A DNA stretch of 64,000 nucleotides from Pseudosulfitobacter pseudonitzschiae (GTDB taxonomy: Bacteria > Pseudomonadota > Alphaproteobacteria > Rhodobacterales > Rhodobacteraceae): contig NZ_CP022415.1 in assembly GCF_002222635.1 (NCBI RefSeq), positions 1,984,001 to 2,048,000 of the forward strand. The letters are read 5' to 3'. The position numbers and the translations under genes are program-made. Each line of letters starts with the position of its first letter. Positions within the stretch are counted from its first letter, which is position 1. Shown piece after piece: positions 50,656-58,722 of the stretch. The notes under the pieces are model-generated. The model had not been told where the DNA came from, made no database searches, and saw only the letters and a program-made list of their open reading frames with translations.

Positions 50656-51759
50656 TCAGTTTGGCTCTGCGCCTTCCAATTCGCCATTGGCGATCTGTTC
50701 GGCCTCGATGCTCTCGAACAACGCTTTGAAGTTGCCCTCGCCAAAGCCGTCGTCACCCTTGCGCTGGATGAACTCGAAAAAGATTGGCCCGATCACGGTT
50801 TTCGAGAAGATTTGCAGCAGGATACGAGTCTCGCCTCCGTCTACAACGCCTTCGCCATCAATCAGGATGCCGTGGGTTTTCATGCGATCAATCGGTTCGT
50901 CATGGTCAACGACGCGGGTTTTCGACAGCTCGTAATACGTGTCCGGCGGACCCGGCATGAATTTCACACCTTTTTCTGCAATTGCGTCAGTGCTGTCGTA
51001 AATATTATCAGACCCGACAGCAATATGCTGGATGCCTTCGCCCTTGTACTTCTTCAGATAAGCCACAATCTGACCCGTCTCGCCACGGTCTTCGTTGATC
51101 GGAATACGGATACGACCACAGGGCGACGTCAGGGCACGGCTGAGCAATCCGGTAAACTTGCCCTCGATGTCAAAAAACCGGATTTCACGGAAGTTGAACA
51201 GGTCACCGTAGAAGTTGAACCAAGTGTCCATATTGCCCTTGTGGACGTTGTGGGTCAGGTGATCGAGATAGAAGAACCCGACGCCGCGCGGCTTGGACTG
51301 CTCCAGCCATTCAAATTCCGCGTTGTAGGGCGATGTTTCGTAATACTGGTCGACGAAATAGATCAGCGAGTCGCCAATGCCGTAGATCGCAGGCACGTCC
51401 ATCACCTTGCCACCGCCCTCATAGGGTTTTGCCCCTTTGGACACAGCATGATCAAAGGCCTTTTGTGCATCGACCACACGCCAGCCCATCGACGGGGCGC
51501 ACGGCCCGTGCTCGGCCACGAATTTCGCGGCATAGCTGTCGGTATCGGCGTTCAGCACATAGGTAATATCGCCCTGCTGCCACAGCTCGACATCCTGCGT
51601 CTTGTGCTTGGCCACCTTGGTATAGCCCATGCGGGTGAACAGATCGCGCAATTCTTGCGGCTCGGGGCTGGCAAATTCGACAAACTCGAAGCCGTCGGTG
51701 CCAGCGGGGTTATCTTCGGTGATCGTGGATTTTGGTGCATCGTGCGGGAACGGACCCAT
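50656..51759 (-). CDS. hppD: 4-hydroxyphenylpyruvate dioxygenase
   Basis: Fe(II)-dependent tyrosine catabolism enzyme making homogentisate. 367 residues. Two VOC-type modules; the iron ligands are His in LDHLTHNV, His in GIQHIAVG and Glu in IFFEFIQRKG. The C-terminal GFGEGNFKALFESIE is typical. AGGAGG precedes ATG 51759 by 8 nt. Divergent from an Lrp-type regulator with 150 bp between starts, the usual local control for this gene. Confidence 0.97.
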   Translation of the reverse strand: MGPFPHDAPKSTITEDNPAGTDGFEFVEFASPEPQELRDLFTRMGYTKVAKHKTQDVELWQQGDITYVLNADTDSYAAKFVAEHGPCAPSMGWRVVDAQKAFDHAVSKGAKPYEGGGKVMDVPAIYGIGDSLIYFVDQYYETSPYNAEFEWLEQSKPRGVGFFYLDHLTHNVHKGNMDTWFNFYGDLFNFREIRFFDIEGKFTGLLSRALTSPCGRIRIPINEDRGETGQIVAYLKKYKGEGIQHIAVGSDNIYDSTDAIAEKGVKFMPGPPDTYYELSKTRVVDHDEPIDRMKTHGILIDGEGVVDGGETRILLQIFSKTVIGPIFFEFIQRKGDDGFGEGNFKALFESIEAEQIANGELEGAEPN

Positions 51760-51909
51760 TGGGCAACCCTCCTGAATGTAATGATGATCAACTCTTGGGG
51801 TGATAATAAGCCCCATCCAGTGCGTTTTCTGCGCATTATCGCGTATCCATCTGGAAATATTCGCGCAGTTCACGCATAATCTGCCCGAACCTTGCGGAAA
51901 ATACGCATC

Positions 51910-52365
51910 ATGATTGACGATCTCGACACGCGACTTCTGGAAGCCCTGCAAAAGAACAGTCAGGCCACAGCGCAGGAACTGGCCGAAATCCTGCATTTGT
52001 CCTCGAGCCAGATAGGACGCCGCCGCCAGCGACTTGAGGCGGCAGGCTATATCGAAAGCTACACCGCGCGGCTGAACCCAGCGAAACTGGGGCTGAACGT
52101 TCAGGGGTTTGTGCAGGTGCATCTTGGCACCCACGGCCCCGACCATTCCGAAGCTTTTGCCCGTCTGGTCCACAGCCGCCCCGAAATTACCAGCGCATGG
52201 ACCATGACCGGCGATGCCGATTATCTTCTGCGGGTCTTCTGCGCCGATCTGCCCGCGCTGAACGCGCTGATCCACGAGGTGCTGCTGCCCCATCCGGCGG
52301 TGGCGCGCGTCCACAGCCAGATCGTGATGGACCAGCTCAAGCGCGACGGCCCCCTGCCCACCTGA
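51910..52365 (+). CDS. Lrp/AsnC-family transcriptional regulator
   Basis: 151 residues from ATG 51910. N-terminal helix-turn-helix (DDLDTRLLEALQKNSQATAQELAEILHLSSSQIGRRRQRLE) and C-terminal RAM effector domain (FVQVHLGTHGPDHSEAFARL..VTG-like MTGDADYLLRVF). Full-length two-domain Lrp. Likely regulates the divergent hppD in response to tyrosine, phenylalanine or homogentisate; the shared gap holds CGCATTAT and CGCATAAT, an AT-rich pair about 42 bp apart (51831 and 51873), as candidate sites. Confidence 0.93.
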   Translation: MIDDLDTRLLEALQKNSQATAQELAEILHLSSSQIGRRRQRLEAAGYIESYTARLNPAKLGLNVQGFVQVHLGTHGPDHSEAFARLVHSRPEITSAWTMTGDADYLLRVFCADLPALNALIHEVLLPHPAVARVHSQIVMDQLKRDGPLPT

Positions 52366-52484
52366 CCCACCGCACGACATCGCACAAAAAGCACTCTCAG
52401 CAGCCCTGCGTCGCAGCCATTGGCGTTGTTCTTGTCGTCGATCCCAGCCAATATGGCCGCAACCCATTTCAGGAGACCGTGCCA

Positions 52485-54344
52485 GTGGAAAGCTTTCTTT
52501 ACCAGGCCTCAATCTATCTTCTTGCGGCTGTGATCGCCGTGCCAATCGCTGCCCGTCTCGGGCTGGGATCGGTGCTGGGCTATCTGACTGCGGGCATTCT
52601 GATCGGACCGGTTCTAAGTCTGGTTGGGTCGGAAACCGAAAGCCTGCAACACTTTGCCGAATTTGGCGTGGTGATGATGCTGTTCCTGATCGGTCTGGAA
52701 CTGGAACCCCGCGCCCTTTGGGACATGCGTCACAAGCTGGTGGGTCTGGGTGGTTTGCAAGTAACCCTGTCCACCGTTGTGCTGATGGGTCTGGCGATGG
52801 CCTATGATCAACCTTGGGGCGTGGCTCTGGCTATTGGTCTGACGCTGTCGCTGTCGTCCACCGCGATTGTGCTGCAAACACTGTCGGAAAAGGGGCTGAC
52901 GCAGACCAACGGCGGGCGCTCGGTGTTTTCCGTTCTGCTGACGCAGGACATTGCGGTAATCCCGATACTGGCCTTTCTGCCCCTGATCGCCGTTACCATT
53001 CCGGTGTCATTGACCGAAAACGGGGCGATCGTTCTGAGCACGGACGACCACCACAGCATGAGTCTGGTCGAAGGGTTGCCCGCATGGGGCGTTACGCTGG
53101 TCACCATCGGCGCTGTGGCGGCGGTGATATTGGCGGGTGTTTTTCTGACGCGGCCCGTGTTCCGCTTTATTCACTCGGCCCGTCTGCGCGAGATGTATAC
53201 CGCGCTGGCTTTGCTGATCGTGGTGGGCATTTCGTTCCTGATGATGCTGGTGGGCCTGTCACCTGCATTGGGCGCGTTTCTGGCCGGTGTGGTTCTGGCC
53301 AGCTCGGAATTCCGCCACGAGCTGGAAACCGACCTTGAACCGTTCAAGGGGCTGTTGCTGGGGTTGTTTTTCATCACCGTCGGCGCTGGCATCAACTTTC
53401 CGCTGCTTTTTGGAAATGCGCCTGCGATCCTGTCGATGGCCCTGCTGGTGATCCTGCTCAAGGGCGCGATCCTGTGGGTTCTGGCCATCATCTTTCGCAT
53501 CAAAGGCCGCGACAGGTGGCTTTTTGCCTTGTCTTTGGCGCAAGCGGGCGAATTCGGCTTTGTTCTTGTCAGCTTTTCGGTGGGTCAGGGCATCTTGCCC
53601 AAGGGGATCGCAGAAACCCTGTTGCTGGTGATTGCCCTGTCGATGCTGATCACCCCGCTGCTGTTCATTCTTTACGAGGTCATCAGCCGCCATTTGGCCG
53701 AAGGTAGCGCCCCTTACGAACCCGACGAGATCGACGAAAAGGGTCCGGTGATCATTGCGGGCATTGGCCGCTTTGGTCAGATCGTGAACCGGCTGGTGCA
53801 AGGCTCGGGTTTTGAGACGGTGGTGCTGGATCACGATATGGAAACCATCCAGCTGATGCGCCGTTTTGGCGTCAAAGGCTTTTTGGGTGATCCCACCCGC
53901 CCGGACATCCTGACCGCCGCAGGGATCATGGACGCGCGCGTTCTGGTCGTCGCGCTTGACGATCCCGAGGCCGCGATCAAACTGACGACCTATGCCCGCA
54001 AACTGCGTCCCGACCTGCACATCGTCGCGCGGGCCCACGACCGCGTACACACTTACCGTCAGTATCAGGCGGGCGCCAACGACATCGTGCGCGAAACCTT
54101 TGACAGCTCGCTGCGTGCGGGGCGCTATGTGCTGGAGAATGTGGGGCTGACGGAATACGAGGCCGCCGAAGCCGAACGCGTGTTCTACCACCACGACCGT
54201 GATACCGTTCGCGAACTTGCGGGCCTGTGGAAACCCGGCGTCAAAATCGAACAGAACAAGGAATACATCGAACGCGCCAAGGAACTGCAACGCGATCTGG
54301 AAACCGCCCTGCTGTCGCGCGAGACCGGGCAGAAGCGGGCCTGA
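52485..54344 (+). CDS. Monovalent cation:proton antiporter-2 (CPA2/KefB-C type)
   Basis: 619 residues. Twelve to thirteen hydrophobic segments (about 1-380) form the CPA2 transporter domain (VLGYLTAGILIGP, FGVVMMLFLIGLELEP, LSLAQAGEFGFV), followed by a cytosolic RCK/TrkA-N domain with Rossmann motif IAGIGRFGQIVNRL (about 425-440). K+ or Na+ export coupled to H+ uptake, perhaps glutathione-gated as in KefC. GTG 52485 is preferred, with AGGAGA 8 nt upstream; an earlier GTG at 52479 would be too close to it. Only 119 bp follow the Lrp gene. Confidence 0.94.
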   Translation: MESFLYQASIYLLAAVIAVPIAARLGLGSVLGYLTAGILIGPVLSLVGSETESLQHFAEFGVVMMLFLIGLELEPRALWDMRHKLVGLGGLQVTLSTVVLMGLAMAYDQPWGVALAIGLTLSLSSTAIVLQTLSEKGLTQTNGGRSVFSVLLTQDIAVIPILAFLPLIAVTIPVSLTENGAIVLSTDDHHSMSLVEGLPAWGVTLVTIGAVAAVILAGVFLTRPVFRFIHSARLREMYTALALLIVVGISFLMMLVGLSPALGAFLAGVVLASSEFRHELETDLEPFKGLLLGLFFITVGAGINFPLLFGNAPAILSMALLVILLKGAILWVLAIIFRIKGRDRWLFALSLAQAGEFGFVLVSFSVGQGILPKGIAETLLLVIALSMLITPLLFILYEVISRHLAEGSAPYEPDEIDEKGPVIIAGIGRFGQIVNRLVQGSGFETVVLDHDMETIQLMRRFGVKGFLGDPTRPDILTAAGIMDARVLVVALDDPEAAIKLTTYARKLRPDLHIVARAHDRVHTYRQYQAGANDIVRETFDSSLRAGRYVLENVGLTEYEAAEAERVFYHHDRDTVRELAGLWKPGVKIEQNKEYIERAKELQRDLETALLSRETGQKRA

Positions 54345-54417
54345 CCTTCTGGTTCTGCGGTTCAAAGTCCCCCGCCTGAGATTGCAAAGGGAATGCAGAC
54401 CCTTCCCGCCTTTGCCC

Positions 54418-55116
54418 TTACAGCAGCGTTTCGACCTCTGCAGCCACAGCCTCGGCCCAAGCGGTGTAGACCAACGGACCGGGGTGAAAGCCGTCGGCTG
54501 CCATCACCTGCACGTGGGTTGCCATGTCGGGGTGCACACGGCGCAGGTCCGGCATTTCGGTCACCATACCCATCAGGGCCGCATCAAACAGCGCTGCCCG
54601 CGCGGCCAGAACCGTCGACAGCGGACGTGGCAGGGCGGGCAGATCGCCCATCGGCGGCAGGGCCGAGGCACAGATCAACCGCACCCCGTAGTGCTCGCGT
54701 AGCAGATCATACAGGCTGCGGCTTTGTTCCACCCAGCGCGCCAGCGGCACGCCGTTCTTACAGTCGTTTACGCCCAGCCCCACCACAACCACGTCAAAAT
54801 GATCAGGCTCGGCACCCTGCAATTCTGCCAGCACCTGCGCCGTGGTCGCGCCGCTGCGCGCCCTTAGTTGCCATGTCACCGCACGCGCACGTCCCAGCCG
54901 CGCCGCCAACTGCCCGGACAGCGCGTCGTTCTGCAATGCCACGCCGACACCTGCGGCCGAACTGTCTCCCACGATTAGCACACGCAGCGGCGCGCCCGTG
55001 CCTGTGGTGCCCGCGCGCGGGCCGCCCGCCTCGGGCAGTTTGGGAACTTTTATGCGCACCCACAGCCCTTGGACCACAAGGACTGGCAACAGCGCAAGAA
55101 CCGCCCAGCGCTTCAT
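54418..55116 (-). CDS. SGNH/GDSL-type hydrolase, membrane-anchored
   Basis: 232 residues. One N-terminal hydrophobic segment (about 3-20), then the SGNH fold: block I IVGDSSAAGVG with the catalytic Ser in GDSS, block III GLGVNDCKNG (Asn), and block V DGFHPG (Asp, His). Acyl-ester hydrolase facing the periplasm; the substrate is not evident. The ATG follows the cobT stop by 1 nt, so it is co-translated with cobT although no B12 role is known. Confidence 0.87.
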   Translation of the reverse strand: MKRWAVLALLPVLVVQGLWVRIKVPKLPEAGGPRAGTTGTGAPLRVLIVGDSSAAGVGVALQNDALSGQLAARLGRARAVTWQLRARSGATTAQVLAELQGAEPDHFDVVVVGLGVNDCKNGVPLARWVEQSRSLYDLLREHYGVRLICASALPPMGDLPALPRPLSTVLAARAALFDAALMGMVTEMPDLRRVHPDMATHVQVMAADGFHPGPLVYTAWAEAVAAEVETLL

Positions 55117-55117
55117 C

Positions 55118-56128
55118 TCAGCCTGTCGCAACGCCCGCTTCGGCAAAGGTTGCCATGCCGCTCAGGCAGGCCACGGCCCCTTGCATCACGCCAATCGCCA
55201 GCGCAGCACCAGACCCTTCGCCCAGACGCAGCCCCAACTGCAACAATGGCTCTTTGCCAAGTTCTGCCAGCAACGTGCCGTGCGCGCCCTCGGCGCTTTG
55301 ATGGCCGGCCACAGCATGATCCAGCGCGCCCGCCACTTCGGTTTCCAGACAGGCCGCTGCTGCACAGCAAATGAATCCGTCGAGGATCAGCGGAATTCCC
55401 TCGATGCGCGCGCGCATCATCGCGCCAGCCATCGCCGCCATCTCGCGCCCGCCAAAGGCCGATAGCGCCGAAAGGCCGCGCACGCTGCCATGCCGTTTCA
55501 GCCCCGCCGCAACCACGTCGCGTTTGATCGCAAGGCCCGCGTCGTCCACACCGGTCCCGCGCCCGACCCAAGCCTCGGCACCACCACCATAAAGGGACGC
55601 TGCAATCGCTGCCGCCGCCGTGGTGTTGCCGATGCCCATCTCGCCAACCACCAACAGATCGGCGGCAGGGTCCACCGCATCCCAGCCCGCGCGCAGGGCG
55701 GCCACGCAATCGGCCTCGCCCAATGCTTCGCTTTCGGTAAAATCCGCTGTCGGTCGGTCCAGTTCCAACGCCTCAACCCGCATGCGCGCACCGAACGTGC
55801 GGGCCAACTGGTTGATCGCGGCCCCACCTGCCTGAAAATTCCCGACCATCTGCGCCGTTACCTCTGACGGAAAAGCTGACACGCCGCGTGCCGCCACACC
55901 GTGATTGCCTGCAAAGACCACGATCTGCGGGGCCACAAGAACCGGACGCGCCATACCACGCCATGCACCATACCAGATCGCCAGATCCTCGAGACGCCCC
56001 AAGGCACCGGGGGGTTTGGTCAACTGGCCGTTGCGCTCGGTCGCGCCGTCATACGCCACCTTGTCGGGGCCCGTCGCGGTCCGCATCAGTTCGGCGAATG
56101 CCTCCAGTGTTTCGAATGTAGGTGCCAT
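55118..56128 (-). CDS. cobT: Nicotinate-nucleotide--dimethylbenzimidazole phosphoribosyltransferase
   Basis: Makes alpha-ribazole phosphate for the lower ligand of cobalamin. 336 residues. Characteristic [36 protein letters not shown], and the DGFICCAAA segment; the catalytic Glu is near the C-terminus. AAAGGA stands 9 nt before ATG 56128. Divergent from cobS, the next enzyme of the nucleotide-loop assembly, with an 85-bp gap. Confidence 0.96.
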   Translation of the reverse strand: MAPTFETLEAFAELMRTATGPDKVAYDGATERNGQLTKPPGALGRLEDLAIWYGAWRGMARPVLVAPQIVVFAGNHGVAARGVSAFPSEVTAQMVGNFQAGGAAINQLARTFGARMRVEALELDRPTADFTESEALGEADCVAALRAGWDAVDPAADLLVVGEMGIGNTTAAAAIAASLYGGGAEAWVGRGTGVDDAGLAIKRDVVAAGLKRHGSVRGLSALSAFGGREMAAMAGAMMRARIEGIPLILDGFICCAAAACLETEVAGALDHAVAGHQSAEGAHGTLLAELGKEPLLQLGLRLGEGSGAALAIGVMQGAVACLSGMATFAEAGVATG

Positions 56129-56213
56129 TGCGTAAAATCCTTTCGCTTGCCTCGGGGTTGCGGCCTGTTTACCCGTTGGCGCGCATAGGACAAGAGCAGC
56201 AAAAGGCACCGTG

Positions 56214-56963
56214 ATGATCAAAGACGACAACAGCGCAAAGTGGGACGTGATCGTGGCGTTGGCCCTGCTGACCCGCCTGCCCCTGCCCCATGCGCCCAAG
56301 ACGGCCTTTGCCCGTCAGGCGCAGGCGGCGTGGGCCTTTCCGCTGGCGGGGCTGGCGGTTGCACTGGCTGCGGCTTTGGTCGGGTGGATTGGCATGGCAC
56401 TGGACCTACCAACGCCGATCACTGCGGGGCTGATGTTGACCACGTTGGTCCTCACGACCGGTGCAATGCACGAGGACGGGCTGGCCGACACGGCGGACGG
56501 GCTGTGGGGTGGATTTGATGCCGTGCGCCGGTTGGAGATCATGAAGGACAGCCGCATCGGCACCTACGGCGTGCTGGCGCTGGGGTTGGGCACCGGCCTG
56601 CGCTGGGTGGCACTAAGCGCTACACTGGCGGTGGGTGTGGGGCCGATGATTGCGGCGGCAGTGCTGTCGCGCGGGCTGTTACCAGCGCTAATGACGCTGA
56701 TGCCGCACGCACGACGCACAGGGTTATCACATCAAGTGGGGCGACCGGATCGCAACGTGGCGTTGGCCGCGTTGGGGATGGCCGTGGTGCTGGCGCTGGT
56801 ATTCGCGGGCTGGGGAGTGATCTGGGCGCTGGTTCTGGCTGCCTTGGCCGTGGCAGCGCTGGCCGCACTGGCGCATCGCAAGATCGGGGGGCAGACTGGA
56901 GATATTCTGGGGGCCGCACAGCAAGTTGCCGAATTGGTAATCCTATTGGTGTTGATCCCCTGA
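56214..56963 (+). CDS. cobS: Adenosylcobinamide-GDP ribazoletransferase (cobalamin synthase)
   Basis: 249 residues from ATG 56214; integral membrane protein with six hydrophobic segments. Joins adenosylcobinamide-GDP with alpha-ribazole. [34 protein letters not shown] and [14 protein letters not shown] are the family motifs. A GTG one codon upstream is possible, but AAAAGG is better spaced for the ATG. Divergent from cobT. Confidence 0.94.
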   Translation: MIKDDNSAKWDVIVALALLTRLPLPHAPKTAFARQAQAAWAFPLAGLAVALAAALVGWIGMALDLPTPITAGLMLTTLVLTTGAMHEDGLADTADGLWGGFDAVRRLEIMKDSRIGTYGVLALGLGTGLRWVALSATLAVGVGPMIAAAVLSRGLLPALMTLMPHARRTGLSHQVGRPDRNVALAALGMAVVLALVFAGWGVIWALVLAALAVAALAALAHRKIGGQTGDILGAAQQVAELVILLVLIP

Positions 56964-57048
56964 TGCAACTTCGCCCCAATGGGCACGTTCCGCTGCACGC
57001 ATCGGGTTTGCGCCGTGCGTGGATGACGTTTAAGTTTAACCGTTCAAC

Positions 57049-57083
57049 AAAAAAAGCCGCGCCCCACGACGGGACGCGGCTTT
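57049..57083 (-). terminator. Intrinsic terminator of carD
   Basis: AAAGCCGCG.CCC / GGG.CGCGGCTTT with a 5-nt loop (57053-57083). On the minus strand a T7 run follows (plus-strand A run 57049-57055). Lies 26 nt past the carD stop. Confidence 0.88.
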
Positions 57084-57108
57084 GCCACCCTGTTAGACGT
57101 GGCGTCGT

Positions 57109-57630
57109 TTATGCAGCAGCAGGTGGAGCCCGGCTGACCAGCACGTCGTTGATCTCTTTGGAGGCGGCCATTTCGTCGCCACCGCTGACGGCAGCCACTT
57201 CGCGTGTCAAACGCTCAAGCGCAGCTTCGTACAGCTGACGCTCGGAATAGCTTTGCTCGCGCTGGTCGTCGGTGCGGTGCAGGTCGCGCACCACTTCAGC
57301 AATCGCGATCAGATCGCCCGAGTTGATCTTTTGCTCGTATTCCTGCGCGCGACGCGACCACATGGCGCGCTTTACCTTTGCCTTGCCCTTCAGCGTCTTC
57401 ATCGCAAGGTTGATGACGTCGGGGCTGGACAGCGCACGCATGCCGATTTCGGTTGCCTTGTGGGTCGGCACCCGCAGGGTCATCTTGTCTTTCTCGAAAG
57501 AGATGACGAACAACTCCAACGAGATTCCGGCAACTTCCTGCTCTTCGATCGAGACGATCTGCCCAACGCCGTGGGCGGGGTAGACGACAAATTCGTTCGG
57601 GCGGAAATCAAGAGATTTGGATTTTGTCAT
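57109..57630 (-). CDS. carD: CarD-family transcription factor
   Basis: 173 residues. N-terminal RNA-polymerase-interacting (Tudor-like) domain, EFVVYPAHGVGQIVSIEEQEV, and a basic helical C-terminal DNA-binding domain (KAKVKRAMWSRRAQEYEQKINSGDLIAIAEVVRDL). Stabilises RNA polymerase open complexes at rRNA and growth-related promoters in many bacteria. GAGG is 6 nt upstream of the ATG. Confidence 0.96.
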   Translation of the reverse strand: MTKSKSLDFRPNEFVVYPAHGVGQIVSIEEQEVAGISLELFVISFEKDKMTLRVPTHKATEIGMRALSSPDVINLAMKTLKGKAKVKRAMWSRRAQEYEQKINSGDLIAIAEVVRDLHRTDDQREQSYSERQLYEAALERLTREVAAVSGGDEMAASKEINDVLVSRAPPAAA

Positions 57631-57720
57631 TTTTATCCTCGCAAACAGGCTGCTGCATTTTGGGGTTCAGACACGAAAAACCAACTGTGGCATGACCACC
57701 AAGGGCCGCACCGCAATCGG

Positions 57721-57753
57721 AATTGGGTCAGTGAATTAAAAATCGGGCCAGTG
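57721..57753 (+). promoter_or_regulatory. 13-bp direct repeats in the carD upstream region
   Basis: AATTGGGTCAGTG at 57721-57733 and AATCGGGCCAGTG at 57741-57753, two mismatches, 20 bp apart (two turns). A shorter TTGGGTCA recurs at 57835-57842. Between the carD start (57630) and fdxA end (57936) there is no gene; the repeats are the only structure I can see and may bind a regulator of carD. Confidence 0.4.
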
Positions 57754-57935
57754 GCTGACCCGAGATGAATGCTGCATCTGTCGTTTCATACAAACATCAA
57801 CATAACACAAAAACAGGCCCTGCGAAAGTTCACCTTGGGTCAATTCGACGTTTCCCAAAGCGTTTCAGCGCTTTAAGCTGCATTTTTCACGCATTTTCGA
57901 CGGATAAAACGCACCAACAGAGCCAACTGATTCGC

Positions 57936-58274
57936 TCAGCCGCCTTCGCCGGGGGCCTCGGAGAAATATTTCTCCAGCTTGCCCTCTTCGCCATCGCGCT
58001 CTTCTGCCTCGGGAAGTGGTTCTTTTTTGGTGATGATGACCGGCCACAACTCGGAATATTTGCGGTTGAACTCAACCCATTTTTCCATATCCGGCTCGGT
58101 GTCGGGACGGATCGCATCGGCGGGGCATTCAGGTTCGCACACGCCACAATCGATGCATTCATCGGGGTGAATCACCAGCATATTCTCGCCTTCGTAGAAA
58201 CAGTCCACAGGACAGACTTCGACGCAGTCGGTGTATTTGCAGGCGATGCAGGCATCGTTGACGATATAGGTCAT
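57936..58274 (-). CDS. fdxA: Ferredoxin FdxA, [3Fe-4S][4Fe-4S] type
   Basis: 112 residues. Cysteines at 9, 12, 17, 21 and 40, 43, 46, 50 in the FdxA pattern; the extended C-terminal tail ([19 protein letters not shown]) is typical of the seven-iron alphaproteobacterial type. Cytosolic electron carrier. Follows the S4 gene on the same strand after 52 bp. Confidence 0.97.
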   Translation of the reverse strand: MTYIVNDACIACKYTDCVEVCPVDCFYEGENMLVIHPDECIDCGVCEPECPADAIRPDTEPDMEKWVEFNRKYSELWPVIITKKEPLPEAEERDGEEGKLEKYFSEAPGEGG

Positions 58275-58326
58275 GCAGAAGAACCTTGTTTGCGAATTTG
58301 ACGCCTAGCTAAATCAGCCCAGCGGA

Positions 58327-58722
58327 TCATTCAAGATGTCGCGCCCGGGAAAGATCGGCTTTGCGCCGATCGCGCTTGGTGGGGCGTCCTTTTCCCTCAT
58401 AGGCCGGATTTTCAGGCGGTTTGTCCTTGAGTGGTGGTGCGGCTGGCGTCAGATCGTCGTACAGCGCCTGCGCCTCGGGGGCGGGGCCACGCCGTGTGCC
58501 AATGCCCAACACGCGGATCACGCGCACTGTGTCGCCTTGAGCAAAGGTCAATGTGTCGCCTGCGGAGATGTTGGTAGCGCGCTTGGTGACACGATCGCCG
58601 TTTACGCGGACATCTCCGGCAGCCACGCGCGTGGCTGCCAAAGATCTGGTTTTAAAGAATCGGGCGAACCACAACCATTTGTCCAGCCGCAGTTTTGCGG
58701 CGGGCGCGTCGGCTGTGCTCAC
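58327..58722 (-). CDS. S4-domain RNA-binding protein (Hsp15-like)
   Basis: 131 residues with an N-terminal S4 domain (LRLDKWLWFARFFKTRSLAATRVAAGDVRVNGDRV) and a basic tail, as in the heat-shock protein Hsp15 that rescues stalled 50S-peptidyl-tRNA complexes. GTG 58722 abuts the helicase stop (TAAGTG). The RNA target is unproven. Confidence 0.9.
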   Translation of the reverse strand: MSTADAPAAKLRLDKWLWFARFFKTRSLAATRVAAGDVRVNGDRVTKRATNISAGDTLTFAQGDTVRVIRVLGIGTRRGPAPEAQALYDDLTPAAPPLKDKPPENPAYEGKGRPTKRDRRKADLSRARHLE

